Assembly (NCBI RefSeq): GCF_000495915.1
Contig: NZ_AOFQ01000053.1
Coordinates: forward strand, 1 to 46,492
Reading direction: 5' to 3'
From: Stutzerimonas chloritidismutans AW-1
GTDB taxonomy: Bacteria; Pseudomonadota; Gammaproteobacteria; Pseudomonadales; Pseudomonadaceae
DNA length: 46,492 nt
Under the pieces are notes generated by a model that was given only the letters and a program-made list of their open reading frames with translations, was not told the DNA's origin and did not search any database. Below, piece by piece: positions 1 through 8,788 of this stretch (its first letter is position 1; the number at the start of each line of letters is the position of its first letter). The position numbers and the translations under genes were made by a program.

Positions 1-2
1 GG

Positions 3-956
3 GTGCGGGCGGAGCCGATGCAGCCTGGCTTTGACTGGATGCGGCTGGCGCTGACGTCGTTGTTCGTGCAGTGGATCGTGCTGCTCTCGGCCGGCACCAT
101 GTGTCTGCTGCGACCCGTGCTGGCGCGTCTGCGCACTGCCTTCGCCGGGCTGGCCTGCTGCGCGCTGGTGGTCGGGCTGACCCTGGCCTGCACCGCGGTG
201 GCCGATATCTACCAGCTCGGCGGCCCGCTTTCGCGCGACGGAGAGGTCAATCTCTACCTGCGTCACGCGCTGATCAGCCTGATCATGTCCGGGCTGTTGC
301 TACGCTATTTCTATCTGCAGAGCCAGTGGCGCCGCCAGGAGCAGGCCGAACTGCGGGCACGGATCGAGTCGCTGCAGGCGCGCATCCGTCCGCATTTCCT
401 GTTCAACAGCCTCAACAGCATCGCCGCACTGGTGGCCAGCGATCCGGTCAAGGCAGAGCAGGCGGTGCTGGATCTGTCGGACCTGTTCCGTGCCAGCCTG
501 GCCCGACCCGGCACGTTGGTGGCCTGGAGCGAGGAGCTGGAGTTGTCGCGGCGCTACCTGTCGATCGAACAATATCGCCTGGGCGACCGTCTACAGATGG
601 ACTGGCAGGTCGCCGGCGTACCGGACGATCTGCCGATTCCGCAGCTGACGCTGCAACCGTTGCTGGAGAATGCGCTGGTGTATGGCATCCAGCCCCGTAT
701 CGAGGGAGGTGTGGTGAGCGTAACCGCCGATTATGTCGATGGCGTGTTTCAGTTGGTGGTCAGCAACCCCTTCGACGAAACCGCTCAAGCGCAGGCTTCA
801 CGCGGGACACGGCAGGGTCTGCAGAACATCGACGCACGATTAGCGGCACTTTTCGGTCCGCTAGCGAGTCTCAGCGTGGAGCGCCGTGAAGGCCGCCATT
901 ACACATGTCTACGCTATCCATGTGCGAGACAAACGCAGGAAGCCAGATCTATATGA
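3..956 (+). CDS. algZ: AlgZ/FimS sensor histidine kinase, 5' end outside window
   Basis: Membrane sensor kinase of the LytS type, partner of AlgR in control of alginate and type IV pilus genes in Pseudomonas. The frame is open to the left edge, so the N-terminal part (about 40 residues compared with the roughly 358-residue P. aeruginosa protein, from memory) is missing and the GTG at position 3 is not a real start. What remains shows hydrophobic segments at about residues 18-35, 45-65 and 88-105, the phospho-acceptor-type motif RPHFLFNSLNSI (His near residue 131 of this fragment) and the ATP-binding N-box-like QPLLENALVYG. The C-terminal glycine boxes are degenerate, as is usual for this family. 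Its TGA overlaps the ATG of algR (ATGA), so the pair should be translationally coupled. Confidence 0.93.
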   Translation: MRAEPMQPGFDWMRLALTSLFVQWIVLLSAGTMCLLRPVLARLRTAFAGLACCALVVGLTLACTAVADIYQLGGPLSRDGEVNLYLRHALISLIMSGLLLRYFYLQSQWRRQEQAELRARIESLQARIRPHFLFNSLNSIAALVASDPVKAEQAVLDLSDLFRASLARPGTLVAWSEELELSRRYLSIEQYRLGDRLQMDWQVAGVPDDLPIPQLTLQPLLENALVYGIQPRIEGGVVSVTADYVDGVFQLVVSNPFDETAQAQASRGTRQGLQNIDARLAALFGPLASLSVERREGRHYTCLRYPCARQTQEARSI

Positions 957-1699
957 ATGTCCTGATTGTCGATGACGAACCTCTAGCCCGCGAGCGCCTC
1001 AGCCGACTGGTAGGTGACCTCGACGGCTATCGTGTCCTCGAGCCCGCTGCCAGCAATGGCGAAGAAGCACTGACGCTGATCGAGGAACTGCGCCCTGATG
1101 TCGTGCTGCTGGATATCCGCATGCCGGGGCTAGATGGCCTGCAGGTTGCAGCCAGGCTTTGCGAGACGGATGCGCCGCCTGCCGTGATCTTTTGTACTGC
1201 CCATGATGAATTTGCTCTGGAGGCTTTCCAGGTCAGCGCGGTTGGCTATCTGGTCAAGCCGGTGCGCCCGGAACACCTCACCGAGGCCTTGAAGAAGGCG
1301 GAACGGCCGAACCGAGTGCAGCTCGCTGCGTTGACCCGGCCGGCAGCGGTTTCCGGTGCCGGGCCTCGCACCCACATCAGCGCGCGTACCCGCAAGGGCA
1401 TCGAGCTGATTCCGCTGGACCACGTGATCTACTTCATCGCCGACCACAAGTACGTCACCCTGCGCCATATCGGTGGCGAGGTGCTGCTGGACGAGCCGTT
1501 GAAGTCTCTGGAAGACGAGTTCGGCGAGCGCTTCGTGCGTATTCACCGCAACGCGCTGGTGTTCCGTGATCGTATCGAGCGCCTGCAGCGCACGCCGCTC
1601 GGGCATTTCCAGCTGTTCCTCAAGGGGCTCGAGGGTGAGGCGCTGACGGTGAGCCGTCGCCATGTGGCCGGTGTGCGCAAGCTGATGCAGAACCTCTGA
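953..1699 (+). CDS. algR: AlgR LytTR-family response regulator
   Basis: DNA-binding response regulator of alginate, twitching motility and virulence genes in pseudomonads. The 248 residues match the usual length. The receiver domain (about 1-120) has the acidic pair DDEP near the N-terminus, the phosphorylatable Asp in VVLLDIRMPGLDG (about residue 54) and the conserved Lys in YLVKPV. The LytTR DNA-binding domain follows at about 140-245 with HISARTRKGIELIPL and FVRIHRNALV. The start is the ATG at 953, which overlaps the stop of algZ; the frame is open further upstream, but the protein begins as MNVLIVDDEP in relatives. Confidence 0.96.
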   Translation: MNVLIVDDEPLARERLSRLVGDLDGYRVLEPAASNGEEALTLIEELRPDVVLLDIRMPGLDGLQVAARLCETDAPPAVIFCTAHDEFALEAFQVSAVGYLVKPVRPEHLTEALKKAERPNRVQLAALTRPAAVSGAGPRTHISARTRKGIELIPLDHVIYFIADHKYVTLRHIGGEVLLDEPLKSLEDEFGERFVRIHRNALVFRDRIERLQRTPLGHFQLFLKGLEGEALTVSRRHVAGVRKLMQNL

Positions 1700-1815
1700 A
1701 CCAGTACGGTTCGCTGCGTTGGAGGCCGTCAGCTCGTGCAGCTGGCGGGCGCCGGCGCGGTGGCGTGACACCACCTTTTACTTGATTCCGGCCAACCCAG
1801 GCTGGTTGTCCGGCC

Positions 1816-1824
1816 TGTTATCAT
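1816..1824 (+). promoter_or_regulatory. Candidate extended -10 promoter for hemC
   Basis: TGTTATCAT fits an extended -10 element (TG-N-TATCAT) about 30 bp before the hemC ATG. No good -35 hexamer lies at the standard distance. The 155-bp gap between algR and hemC is where hemC transcription would be expected to start. I did not find a clear AlgR box. Confidence 0.4.
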
Positions 1825-1854
1825 CGCCGGCAATTCACTGTTCTGGAATTGCCC

Positions 1855-2793
1855 ATGTCTCGCGAAATTCGCATCGCTACCCGCAAGAGTGCCCTGGCCC
1901 TGTGGCAGGCCGAATACGTCAAGGCGCGCCTGGAGGCGTCCCACCCAGGGCTGAAGGTCAGCCTGGTGCCGATGGTCAGCCGCGGCGACAAGCTGCTTGA
2001 CGCGCCGCTGGCGAAGATCGGCGGCAAGGGCCTGTTCGTCAAGGAGCTGGAAACAGCGCTGATGGAGAACGAAGCGGACATCGCCGTGCACTCCATGAAG
2101 GATGTGCCGATGGAGTTTCCCGAAGGGCTGGGCCTGTACTGCATCTGCGAGCGTGAAGACCCGCGCGACGCCTTCGTCTCCAATCATTTCGACGACCTCG
2201 ATGCGCTGCCGCCCGGCAGTGTGGTCGGCACCTCGTCGCTGCGCCGTCAGGCCCAGCTGCTGGCGCGTCGACCGGACCTGAAGATCCAGTTCCTGCGCGG
2301 AAACGTTAACACCCGACTGGCCAAGCTCGATGCTGGCGAGTACGACGCCATCATCCTCGCTGCCGCCGGGCTGATCCGCCTTGGCTTCGGTGAACGCATC
2401 CGCTCCAGCATCAGCGTCGACGAGAGCCTGCCGGCCGGCGGTCAGGGTGCGGTCGGCATCGAATGCCGTACCACCGACAGCGAACTGCATGCGCTGCTGG
2501 AATGCCTGAACCACGCGCCGACCGCGACACGTGTCGTCGCCGAGCGCGCCTTGAACAAGCGCTTGAACGGCGGCTGCCAAGTGCCGATCGCCTGTTACGC
2601 GGTGCTCGAAGGCGACCAGCTGTGGTTGCGCGGATTGGTCGGCCAGCCGGACGGCACCGTGCTGCTGCGCGCCGAGGGCCGTGCGCCCGCCGCCGATGCC
2701 GAGGCGCTGGGGGTGCAGGTTGCCGAAGCGCTGCTGGATCAGGGCGCGGAGCAGATTCTCCAGGCAGTCTACGGCGAGGCTGGTCACGCGTGA
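1855..2793 (+). CDS. hemC: Porphobilinogen deaminase (hydroxymethylbilane synthase)
   Basis: Cytosolic enzyme that joins four porphobilinogen units into hydroxymethylbilane in tetrapyrrole synthesis. 312 residues, the usual length. Visible family marks are the N-terminal [17 protein letters not shown], the catalytic Asp in HSMKDVP (residue 83), the Arg-rich [11 protein letters not shown], and the dipyrromethane-cofactor cysteine in [11 protein letters not shown] (Cys241). The ATG at 1855 is preferred over an in-frame TTG at 1849 because homologues begin MSSREIR-like. The stop overlaps the GTG start of hemD, so hemC and hemD are one transcription unit. Confidence 0.96.
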   Translation: MSREIRIATRKSALALWQAEYVKARLEASHPGLKVSLVPMVSRGDKLLDAPLAKIGGKGLFVKELETALMENEADIAVHSMKDVPMEFPEGLGLYCICEREDPRDAFVSNHFDDLDALPPGSVVGTSSLRRQAQLLARRPDLKIQFLRGNVNTRLAKLDAGEYDAIILAAAGLIRLGFGERIRSSISVDESLPAGGQGAVGIECRTTDSELHALLECLNHAPTATRVVAERALNKRLNGGCQVPIACYAVLEGDQLWLRGLVGQPDGTVLLRAEGRAPAADAEALGVQVAEALLDQGAEQILQAVYGEAGHA

Positions 2794-3560
2794 CCGGCTG
2801 GCGTCTGCTGCTGACCCGGCCGGCCGAGGAGTGTGGCGCGGTTGCGGCGGTATTGGCTGAAGCCGGGATTCACGGTGCCAGCCTGCCGCTGCTGGCGATC
2901 GAACCCTTGCCGGAAACCGCCGAGCAGCGCGCGACGGTTCTCGAGCTGGATCGCTACTGCGCGGTCATTGTGGTCAGCAAGCCGGCGGCCCGGCTGGGTA
3001 TCGAGCTACTCGACCGCTATTGGCCGCAGCCACCGTTCGCCCAGGCCTGGTTCAGCGTCGGCGCCGCCACCGGTGCGATACTCGCCGACTACGGACTGGA
3101 CGCCAGCTGGCCGGAGCGCGGCGACGACAGCGAGGCGCTGCTGGCGCTGCCGCGGCTCGGCGAGGCGTTGGCACGACCCGATCCGAAGGTGCTGATCCTG
3201 CGTGGGGAGGGCGGCCGCGAGCTGCTCGCCGAGACATTGCGCGCGCGCGGGGTGCAGGTGGATATCCTCGAGCTGTACCGGCGCTACCTGCCCGATTACC
3301 CCGCGGGAACACTCGCCGCCACGCTCCGCTCGGAACGGCTCAACGGCCTGGTGGTCAGCAGTGGGCAGGGTTTGCTGTCGCTGCGTGAGCTGGCGGCCGA
3401 TACCTGGCCCGAAATGCTTGAGCTACCCTTGTTCGTACCCAGTCCGCGGGTGGCGGAGATGGCTCGGCAGCTGGGCGCCAAACGAATTGTGGATTGCCGC
3501 GGCGCCACCGTCGCGGCCTTGCTGGCGGCGTTGCGGGAAACCGCGGTGACCGCCTCCTGA
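2790..3560 (+). CDS. hemD: Uroporphyrinogen-III synthase
   Basis: Closes and isomerises hydroxymethylbilane to uroporphyrinogen III, the step after HemC. 256 residues. Sequence conservation in this family is low; the call rests on the N-terminal [11 protein letters not shown], the central [21 protein letters not shown], the VVSSGQGL segment and the position between hemC and hemX. The start is GTG at 2790, sharing four bases with the hemC stop (GTGA). A longer in-frame extension inside hemC is rejected because it is the shadow of the hemC frame. Confidence 0.92.
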   Translation: MTGWRLLLTRPAEECGAVAAVLAEAGIHGASLPLLAIEPLPETAEQRATVLELDRYCAVIVVSKPAARLGIELLDRYWPQPPFAQAWFSVGAATGAILADYGLDASWPERGDDSEALLALPRLGEALARPDPKVLILRGEGGRELLAETLRARGVQVDILELYRRYLPDYPAGTLAATLRSERLNGLVVSSGQGLLSLRELAADTWPEMLELPLFVPSPRVAEMARQLGAKRIVDCRGATVAALLAALRETAVTAS

Positions 3561-3576
3561 AGCAAAGGATGGAAAC

Positions 3577-4770
3577 GTGAGCGAAGCAGACCCCAAGAAA
3601 GAACCGCTGCACCCCCCCGCCAGTGAGCCGCCCCCCGCCGTCGATCCGGTCAAACCCGCCAGGCCTGCGCCATCCCGGCCGGCGTCCAGCGGTGGCGGGA
3701 AGTCTCTTGCGGCTCTGGCGCTGCTGGTCGGGCTGGGCGGTGTGGCGCTTGGCGGCTATGGTGTCTGGCAGCTGCAGCAGCTTGGCGCCGACGAGGATCG
3801 TCAGCTCGAAGCCCTGCAGAGTGCCGATGAGAAGACTCGCCAGCTGGCCGAGCGTGAGCGTGAGCTGGCGGCACGTCTGGGCCGGCTGGAGCAGCTGCCT
3901 TCGGCTAGCGAGCTGGAGGAGCGGCGGCGCTTGCTGGCGACATTGCAGAGCGATCAACAGCGCCTTTCCGGGCGTGTCGAGCAGGTGCTCGGTGCCAGTC
4001 GCGAAGAGTGGCGCTTGGCCGAGGCAGAACACCTGCTGCGCATGGCAATGCTGCAGCTCTCGGCCATGCAGGACGTGAACAGCGCCGAGATGCTGGTGCA
4101 CGAAGCTGACCTGATTCTGCAGAAACAGGACGATCCCGGTGCCTACAGCACGCGGCAGAAGCTGCTGGAAGGGCTCGAAGCCCTGCGCAGCCTGCCGGAG
4201 CTCGATCGCACCGGGCTGTTTCTGCAGCTCGGCGCCTTGCGCGGGCAGACCGCTCAGCTCAGCGCGCTGGCACCGGAGTTCGTCAATGGCGAGGCGCAGT
4301 CGGAAAGCGCGCAGGACAGCCGCTGGCAGCGCTGGCTGAACGAGCTGACGCGCTATGTGCGTGTGGAGTTCGATGCCAGTGGCGACGTCAAGCCGCTGCT
4401 CGCCGGACAGACCCTGGGACAGGTGCGACTGGCCCTTTCGCTGGCCATCGAGCAGGCCCAGTGGGCGGTGCTCAATGGCAATGCCGAGGTCTACCGGCAG
4501 TCGCTGGAGCAGGCCAGCTCTGTGCTCAAGGATCACTTCAGCGAAGACAATGGCCAGGCGAGTGGCCTGCGCAAGCGTCTCGACGAGCTGTCACGGCGCG
4601 AGGTGGAGGTGACCCTGCCTGATCTCGCGCCAGCATTGCAGGCGCTGCAGGGCTACGTGCAGAAGCGTGAGCGCGGCGATGAGGCGCAAGCGCCGGAATC
4701 GTCTGAATCCTCAGATTCGTCGGCTGAGCCCGAGGTCGAGAATGAGGCGCAGGAGGCTCAGCGCACATGA
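3577..4770 (+). CDS. hemX: HemX-like membrane protein
   Basis: Membrane protein of the haem operon, often annotated as a uroporphyrin-III C-methyltransferase although this family lacks the SAM-binding methyltransferase fold; its true job is unclear. 397 residues: a Pro-rich cytosolic tail (about 1-40), one transmembrane segment (about 43-65, SLAALALLVGLGGVALGGYG), a long Gln/Leu/Glu-rich coiled coil (about 66-130), an alpha-helical domain and an acidic Ser/Glu-rich tail. Start GTG at 3577 has AAGGA about 7 bases upstream. It follows hemD by 16 bases and overlaps hemY by four. Confidence 0.9.
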   Translation: MSEADPKKEPLHPPASEPPPAVDPVKPARPAPSRPASSGGGKSLAALALLVGLGGVALGGYGVWQLQQLGADEDRQLEALQSADEKTRQLAERERELAARLGRLEQLPSASELEERRRLLATLQSDQQRLSGRVEQVLGASREEWRLAEAEHLLRMAMLQLSAMQDVNSAEMLVHEADLILQKQDDPGAYSTRQKLLEGLEALRSLPELDRTGLFLQLGALRGQTAQLSALAPEFVNGEAQSESAQDSRWQRWLNELTRYVRVEFDASGDVKPLLAGQTLGQVRLALSLAIEQAQWAVLNGNAEVYRQSLEQASSVLKDHFSEDNGQASGLRKRLDELSRREVEVTLPDLAPALQALQGYVQKRERGDEAQAPESSESSDSSAEPEVENEAQEAQRT

Positions 4771-5987
4771 AACGTCTGGCTCTTGTATTCATCCTTCTGC
4801 TGGCGATCGCGGGCTTTCTCGGCTGGGCAATCAGCCAGAGTGCCGGCTACGTGCTGATCACCTACGACCAGTTCCGCTACGAATCCAGCTTCTGGGTATT
4901 CCTCGCACTGGTCGCCTGCCTCTGGCTGGTGGCCATGGTGGTGCACTGGTTGCTCGGGCTGCTGCAGGTCTCCGGGGCGCTGGTCAACCCCTGGTCGCGC
5001 CGGCACCGCGCCCGGCGGGTGGAGAAGGCTTCTCGCCGCGGGTTGCGCGAGCTTGCCGAGGGGCAGTGGGCGCCGGCGCTGGGGCATCTGCAGTTGGCGG
5101 CAGAAAAGGATCAGCAGCCGCTGGTGCATTACCTGGGTGCTGCGCGCGCAGCCAATGAGCTGGGTGAATATGCGCAGAGCGACGAGCTGCTGCAGAAGGC
5201 GCGCGAGCGCGAGCCCGAGGCGGCGCTGGCGATCGGCCTGACGCAGGCGCAGCTGCAGATCGCCCGCGGCCAGTATGTCGAGGCGCGCGCATCGCTTGGT
5301 GAACTGCAAAACGACCATCCGCGTCACCCTTACGTTCTTACCTTGCTCCAACAACTCTACGTGCAGCTGGAGGACTGGTCGGCGCTGTGCCGGTTGCTGC
5401 CGGAGCTGCGCAAGCACCGCGTACTGCCACCGGCACGCCTGAACGAGTTGGAAGTGCTGGCCTGGACTGCCGCGGTGGAGCAGGCCGGTCAGCCCTCCGA
5501 GCTGCCTGCCGAGACCAGCCTCGAAGCGCTGAACCAGCGCTGGCAGACTGTGCCCAGCGCGCTGCGCAGCGAGCCGTTGGCGGTGCGTGCGTATGCGGAT
5601 GGGCTCGCTCGTCTCGGCGCTCAGGCGAAGGCCGAAGAGGTGCTCTACACGGCGATCAAACGCCAGTTCGATGATCGCTTGGTCGAACGCTATGGAAGGG
5701 TGCAGGGTCGCGTTCCGGCGCGCCAGCTCGCACACGCCGAAGGCTGGCTCAAGGATCATCCGCAGAACCCGGTGCTGCTGCTGGCGCTGGGGCGGATCAG
5801 CCTGCGCAACGAGCTGTGGGGCAAGGCGCGTGATTACCTGGAAGCGAGTCTGCGCTTCGATCATCGTCCGGAAACCTGTGCTGAACTGGCGCGGCTGCTG
5901 GCTCAGCTGGGTGATACCGAAAGCAGCAATCGGCTATTCCAGCAGGGCGTGGTTCTGCTGGATCGAAATCTCCCGGCCACCTTGTGA
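4767..5987 (+). CDS. hemY: HemY-like TPR membrane protein
   Basis: Inner-membrane protein with tetratricopeptide-like repeats, last gene of the hemCDXY operon; proposed to organise haem-synthesis enzymes, but without a proven reaction (not the protoporphyrinogen oxidase that is called HemY in Bacillus). 406 residues with two hydrophobic segments near the N-terminus (about 3-22 and 44-66) and helical repeats rich in Ala and Leu over about 95-400 (for example LARLLAQLGDTESSNRLF). ATGA overlap with hemX. A 12-bp-stem hairpin sits just after the stop codon. Confidence 0.91.
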   Translation: MKRLALVFILLLAIAGFLGWAISQSAGYVLITYDQFRYESSFWVFLALVACLWLVAMVVHWLLGLLQVSGALVNPWSRRHRARRVEKASRRGLRELAEGQWAPALGHLQLAAEKDQQPLVHYLGAARAANELGEYAQSDELLQKAREREPEAALAIGLTQAQLQIARGQYVEARASLGELQNDHPRHPYVLTLLQQLYVQLEDWSALCRLLPELRKHRVLPPARLNELEVLAWTAAVEQAGQPSELPAETSLEALNQRWQTVPSALRSEPLAVRAYADGLARLGAQAKAEEVLYTAIKRQFDDRLVERYGRVQGRVPARQLAHAEGWLKDHPQNPVLLLALGRISLRNELWGKARDYLEASLRFDHRPETCAELARLLAQLGDTESSNRLFQQGVVLLDRNLPATL

Positions 5988-5994
5988 TCGGTTA

Positions 5995-6022
5995 GTCAGG
6001 TCCGCCATGTGGCGGGCCTGAC
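5995..6022 (+). terminator. Hairpin after hemY, terminator-like but no T run
   Basis: A 12-base-pair stem with a four-base ATGT loop (GTCAGGTCCGCC pairing with GGCGGGCCTGAC, one G-T pair) begins 8 bases after the hemY stop. No T tract follows, so it may act as an mRNA-stabilising or Rho-associated hairpin rather than as an intrinsic terminator. Confidence 0.4.
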
Positions 6023-6092
6023 GCTGCCGCGGCTTGTAAGCCTATCGACGTTTCCACTACCGTAGCGAACTTTTCCAGCTAGTGGAGCCATC

Positions 6093-6584
6093 ATGCGCCT
6101 GGCCAGCCCTCGTTCCCTGTTCGCTCTCGCCTCTCTGGGCAGCGCCCTGCTGATCGCCATCGCGCTCTACATGGAGCACGTGATGGGGCTTGCGCCTTGC
6201 CCACTGTGTATTGTCCAGCGCATCTGCGTCATCGGTTTCGGCCTGATCTGCCTGGCCGCGGCGATTCACGGGCCGGCAAAGACGGGGCGGCGCGTCTACT
6301 CCGGTTTCGCCTTGCTCTTCGTGGCTGCCGGCGCGGCCACGGCGATTCGCCAGATCTGGTTGCAGAGCGTGCCGGCCGATCAGCTGCCGAGTTGCCTGCC
6401 GAGCCTGGAATACATGATGGAGGCGTTGCCGTTTCAGGAGATCGCGCGGCTGGTGCTGCACGGTACCGCCGAGTGCGCCGAGGTGAGCTGGACCATGCTC
6501 GGCCTGAGCATCCCCGAGTGGAGCCTGCTGGGCTTCATCGGCATGGCCATCGTCTGTGCGTGGCAACTGCTGCGTCGCGACTGA
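6093..6584 (+). CDS. dsbH: DsbB-family disulfide bond formation protein (DsbH-like)
   Basis: Inner-membrane quinone reductase that reoxidises a periplasmic DsbA-type oxidase. 163 residues, with four hydrophobic helices and both functional cysteine pairs: CPLC (Cys36/Cys39) after the first helix and Cys101/Cys129 in the second periplasmic loop, flanking the quinone-region sequence AIRQIWLQ. Position between hemY and algQ matches the DsbH paralogue of P. aeruginosa (recalled), hence the symbol rather than dsbB. It stands about 105 bases after hemY and probably has its own promoter. Confidence 0.9.
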   Translation: MRLASPRSLFALASLGSALLIAIALYMEHVMGLAPCPLCIVQRICVIGFGLICLAAAIHGPAKTGRRVYSGFALLFVAAGAATAIRQIWLQSVPADQLPSCLPSLEYMMEALPFQEIARLVLHGTAECAEVSWTMLGLSIPEWSLLGFIGMAIVCAWQLLRRD

Positions 6585-6842
6585 ACCGATCTTTACCTTC
6601 CCCGGCGAACTCCCGTCACGCTTGTGCGGTCTTCTTCTCGACGTGCGGCATCCACCCGGTGCCGCTGCGCTCGCAAGATTCGTCGGCATTTTGCTTGATG
6701 CTTCGAGCAGCGCGGCATAGTCTGCTCGTGCGGTGACGGATTCTTGCCACTCGTCACCGTCACTCACCCAAAGGCCGATACCGAAAGACAAAAACGTCTC
6801 GGAATGGCGTAAAGCAACATCGATTAGGGAAGTGAGGTCATC

Positions 6843-7310
6843 ATGCTCGAGAGCTGTCGGAATGCCCAGGAACGCTGGGGTGGTGTACATCTGCTGATCG
6901 ACCGTTGGTTGAACGAGCGCCACGCGCTTATCAATGCGTACGACGGGCTGCATACCGAGCGTGACGATGCCGCCGCTCGCCAGGCCCTGCAGCGGTTTTG
7001 CGAATATCTGGTCGACTACGTCTCTGCCGGCCACTTCGAAATCTATGAACAACTGCTCGCCGAGGCCGAAGCCTTCGGTGATGCTCGCGCCATCGAACTG
7101 GCCAAGCAGATATATCCGCGTATCGAAACCATCACCCAAGTCTCGCTGGGCTTCAACGATCGTTGCGAGAAGGGCGATTGCCTGGGTAGCCCGGGCTTGG
7201 CCGATGAGCTCAAGAAACTCGGTCAGCTGTTGCATGAGCGGTTCGAGCTGGAAGACTGCCTAATCGAGGTGCTGCATACCGCGCACAAGCAGGCGGCTGC
7301 TCCGGCCTGA
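6843..7310 (+). CDS. algQ: Rsd/AlgQ anti-sigma-70 factor
   Basis: Small helical regulator that binds RNA polymerase sigma-70 and modulates sigma competition; in P. aeruginosa it affects alginate synthesis. 155 residues, all-helical, with characteristic [22 protein letters not shown] at the start, the [13 protein letters not shown] segment and the basic [14 protein letters not shown] at 6843 is preceded by a GTGAGG stretch. The 258 bases upstream (6585-6842) contain no gene; a weak TTGATG/TAGTCT pair at 6695-6723 might be a promoter. Confidence 0.92.
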   Translation: MLESCRNAQERWGGVHLLIDRWLNERHALINAYDGLHTERDDAAARQALQRFCEYLVDYVSAGHFEIYEQLLAEAEAFGDARAIELAKQIYPRIETITQVSLGFNDRCEKGDCLGSPGLADELKKLGQLLHERFELEDCLIEVLHTAHKQAAAPA

Positions 7311-7412
7311 GATCTTCCATCCGCTTCGGCGGGTGTGGCGCTTTGCGTCCCCTGGCGGCCACCTGGCGGGCCGTCTAGTATGGGGGCATCGTTCCCGCCA
7401 GGAGGCACTTTC

Positions 7413-8267
7413 ATGCCCGCGAAGAAGAAGTCGGTCACCACTCCGCTGCATCTGCTGCAGCAGCTTTCCCATAGTCTCATCGAGCATCTGGACAAAGCCT
7501 GCAGCCAGGCGATCAAGGATGCCGAAAGTGCCCTCGCCAAGCTGCAAAAGCAGCGTGGCAAGGCGCAAGACAAATTGACCAAGGCGCGCGCCAAGCTCGA
7601 CGAGGCCGGCAGCACGGGCAAGACCAAGGCGCAAACCAAAGCGCGTTCCCGACTCGGCGAGCTGGAAGAATCCCTTGCATTGCTGCAGAGCCGGCAGAGC
7701 GAAACCCTGAGTTACCTGGCCGACCTCAAGCGTGATGTCGAGCAGAGCCTGAAGCTGGCTCAGGGCATCCGCAAGGTCGCAGATGACGCTGACAAGGCCT
7801 TGCGCGCCCAGCAGCAGGCGACGGCCGTCAAGCCCGCCGCAACCTCCCGTCCGGCAGCGCGCAAGCCGGCCAGCAAGGCCGCCTCGACTGCAGCCAAATC
7901 GGCAGCAACATCCTCCAAGGCTCCGACCACCAAGGCAGCGACAGCGCCGGCCGCTAAAACGCCAGCCAAGGCTCCAACGAAAGCACCGACCAAGACAGCA
8001 GCGAAGACATCAGCTGGCGGTGCCGCGGCCAAGCCTGCAGCCTCACGTCCTGCACCGGCCAAGGCACCGACTCGCGCCCGCTCGGCTACTGTGGCCAAAC
8101 CCGCTGCGGCCTCGCAATCAGCTGACAGTGCAGCGCCCGCCGCGGCTGACTCAGCGGCCAAGCCTGCGACTGCGAAGCCCGCCGCCAAGGCCGTGGCGAA
8201 AAAGCCTGCCACTCGCAAACCTGCAGCCAAGCGCACCGCGACTCAGACACCGGCCAGCTCCAGCTGA
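7413..8267 (+). CDS. algP: AlgP histone H1-like DNA-binding protein
   Basis: Transcriptional regulator with a lysine/alanine/proline tail like eukaryotic histone H1; AlgP/AlgR3 activates algD in P. aeruginosa. 284 residues: an N-terminal helical, coiled-coil part (about 1-140; HLLQQLSHSLIEHLDKACSQ) and a C-terminal low-complexity tail (about 145-284) of loosely repeated KPAA, KAPT and KPAT units. The ATG at 7413 has AGGAGG 7 bases upstream; the longer in-frame start at 7335 is not supported. The 3' end overlaps the convergent 8243-8719 gene by 25 bases. Confidence 0.92.
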   Translation: MPAKKKSVTTPLHLLQQLSHSLIEHLDKACSQAIKDAESALAKLQKQRGKAQDKLTKARAKLDEAGSTGKTKAQTKARSRLGELEESLALLQSRQSETLSYLADLKRDVEQSLKLAQGIRKVADDADKALRAQQQATAVKPAATSRPAARKPASKAASTAAKSAATSSKAPTTKAATAPAAKTPAKAPTKAPTKTAAKTSAGGAAAKPAASRPAPAKAPTRARSATVAKPAAASQSADSAAPAAADSAAKPATAKPAAKAVAKKPATRKPAAKRTATQTPASSS

Positions 8268-8719
8268 GTCTGATAGGCCGCGTTGCGCAGGGTTTCCAGC
8301 GCAACGCGGCAACTACCTGTCGGCGCAAGAGCGCTCAACCACTGGTTGGCGTCAGCGCTATCGTTCCATTCGCGGCTTGCCGTCTGTAGCCGTTCCAGCA
8401 GGCTGCGCTCGGCTTGCAGTTCCAGTGTCTTGAGTGTTTTGCGCAGTTCTCGCAGCGCTTCGTCCTGTTCAGCCGGCGAGCGCCATGCCTGACGCAGTTC
8501 GCGCAGCGGCTCCACCACTATGTGTCGCCACGGTGCGGCGACCTCTTCCAATACACACATCCGCTCCTGATTGCAGGCCACCCCGCGTGCTTCCAGCCAG
8601 GCCGCGCAGATCAGCACACACACATCCGCCCCCTGACTTTGCAGTTCCAGGCAGGCAGTCTCGACCCCCTCTCGTGCGTAGCAGTTGAGGGCAAACGTCC
8701 AGAGATCCAGGTTGGGCAT
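8243..8719 (-). CDS. TIGR02444 family protein
   Basis: Protein of unknown function, about 158 residues, commonly found between algP and an ABC-F ATPase in pseudomonads. The N-terminal LDLWTFALNCYAREGVETACLELQ and the short CVLICAAWLEARG are family marks (TIGR02444, recalled). Predicted soluble and helical. Start chosen at ATG 8719 (MPNLDLW); a GTG at 8728 adds three residues. It is convergent with algP and divergent from the ABC-F gene, so it is a single-gene unit. Confidence 0.82.
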   Translation of the reverse strand: MPNLDLWTFALNCYAREGVETACLELQSQGADVCVLICAAWLEARGVACNQERMCVLEEVAAPWRHIVVEPLRELRQAWRSPAEQDEALRELRKTLKTLELQAERSLLERLQTASREWNDSADANQWLSALAPTGSCRVALETLRNAAYQTQLELAGV

Positions 8720-8788
8720 AAGTGGCACGCCTTTTTTTGCGGGTGGCCCGGCTGGCTTTCCAGGCGAACTGATAAACTCGCCGGCATT

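Noticed and set aside
1729..2787. Minus-strand frame of 352 aa opposite hemC
   Set aside because: Shadow of hemC in GC-rich sequence; no domain or context.
8086..8260. AlgP Lys/Pro/Ala tail as a tandem-repeat array or CRISPR-like element
   Set aside because: The units are irregular at the DNA level and encode a known low-complexity histone-like tail; there are no conserved repeats with unique spacers.
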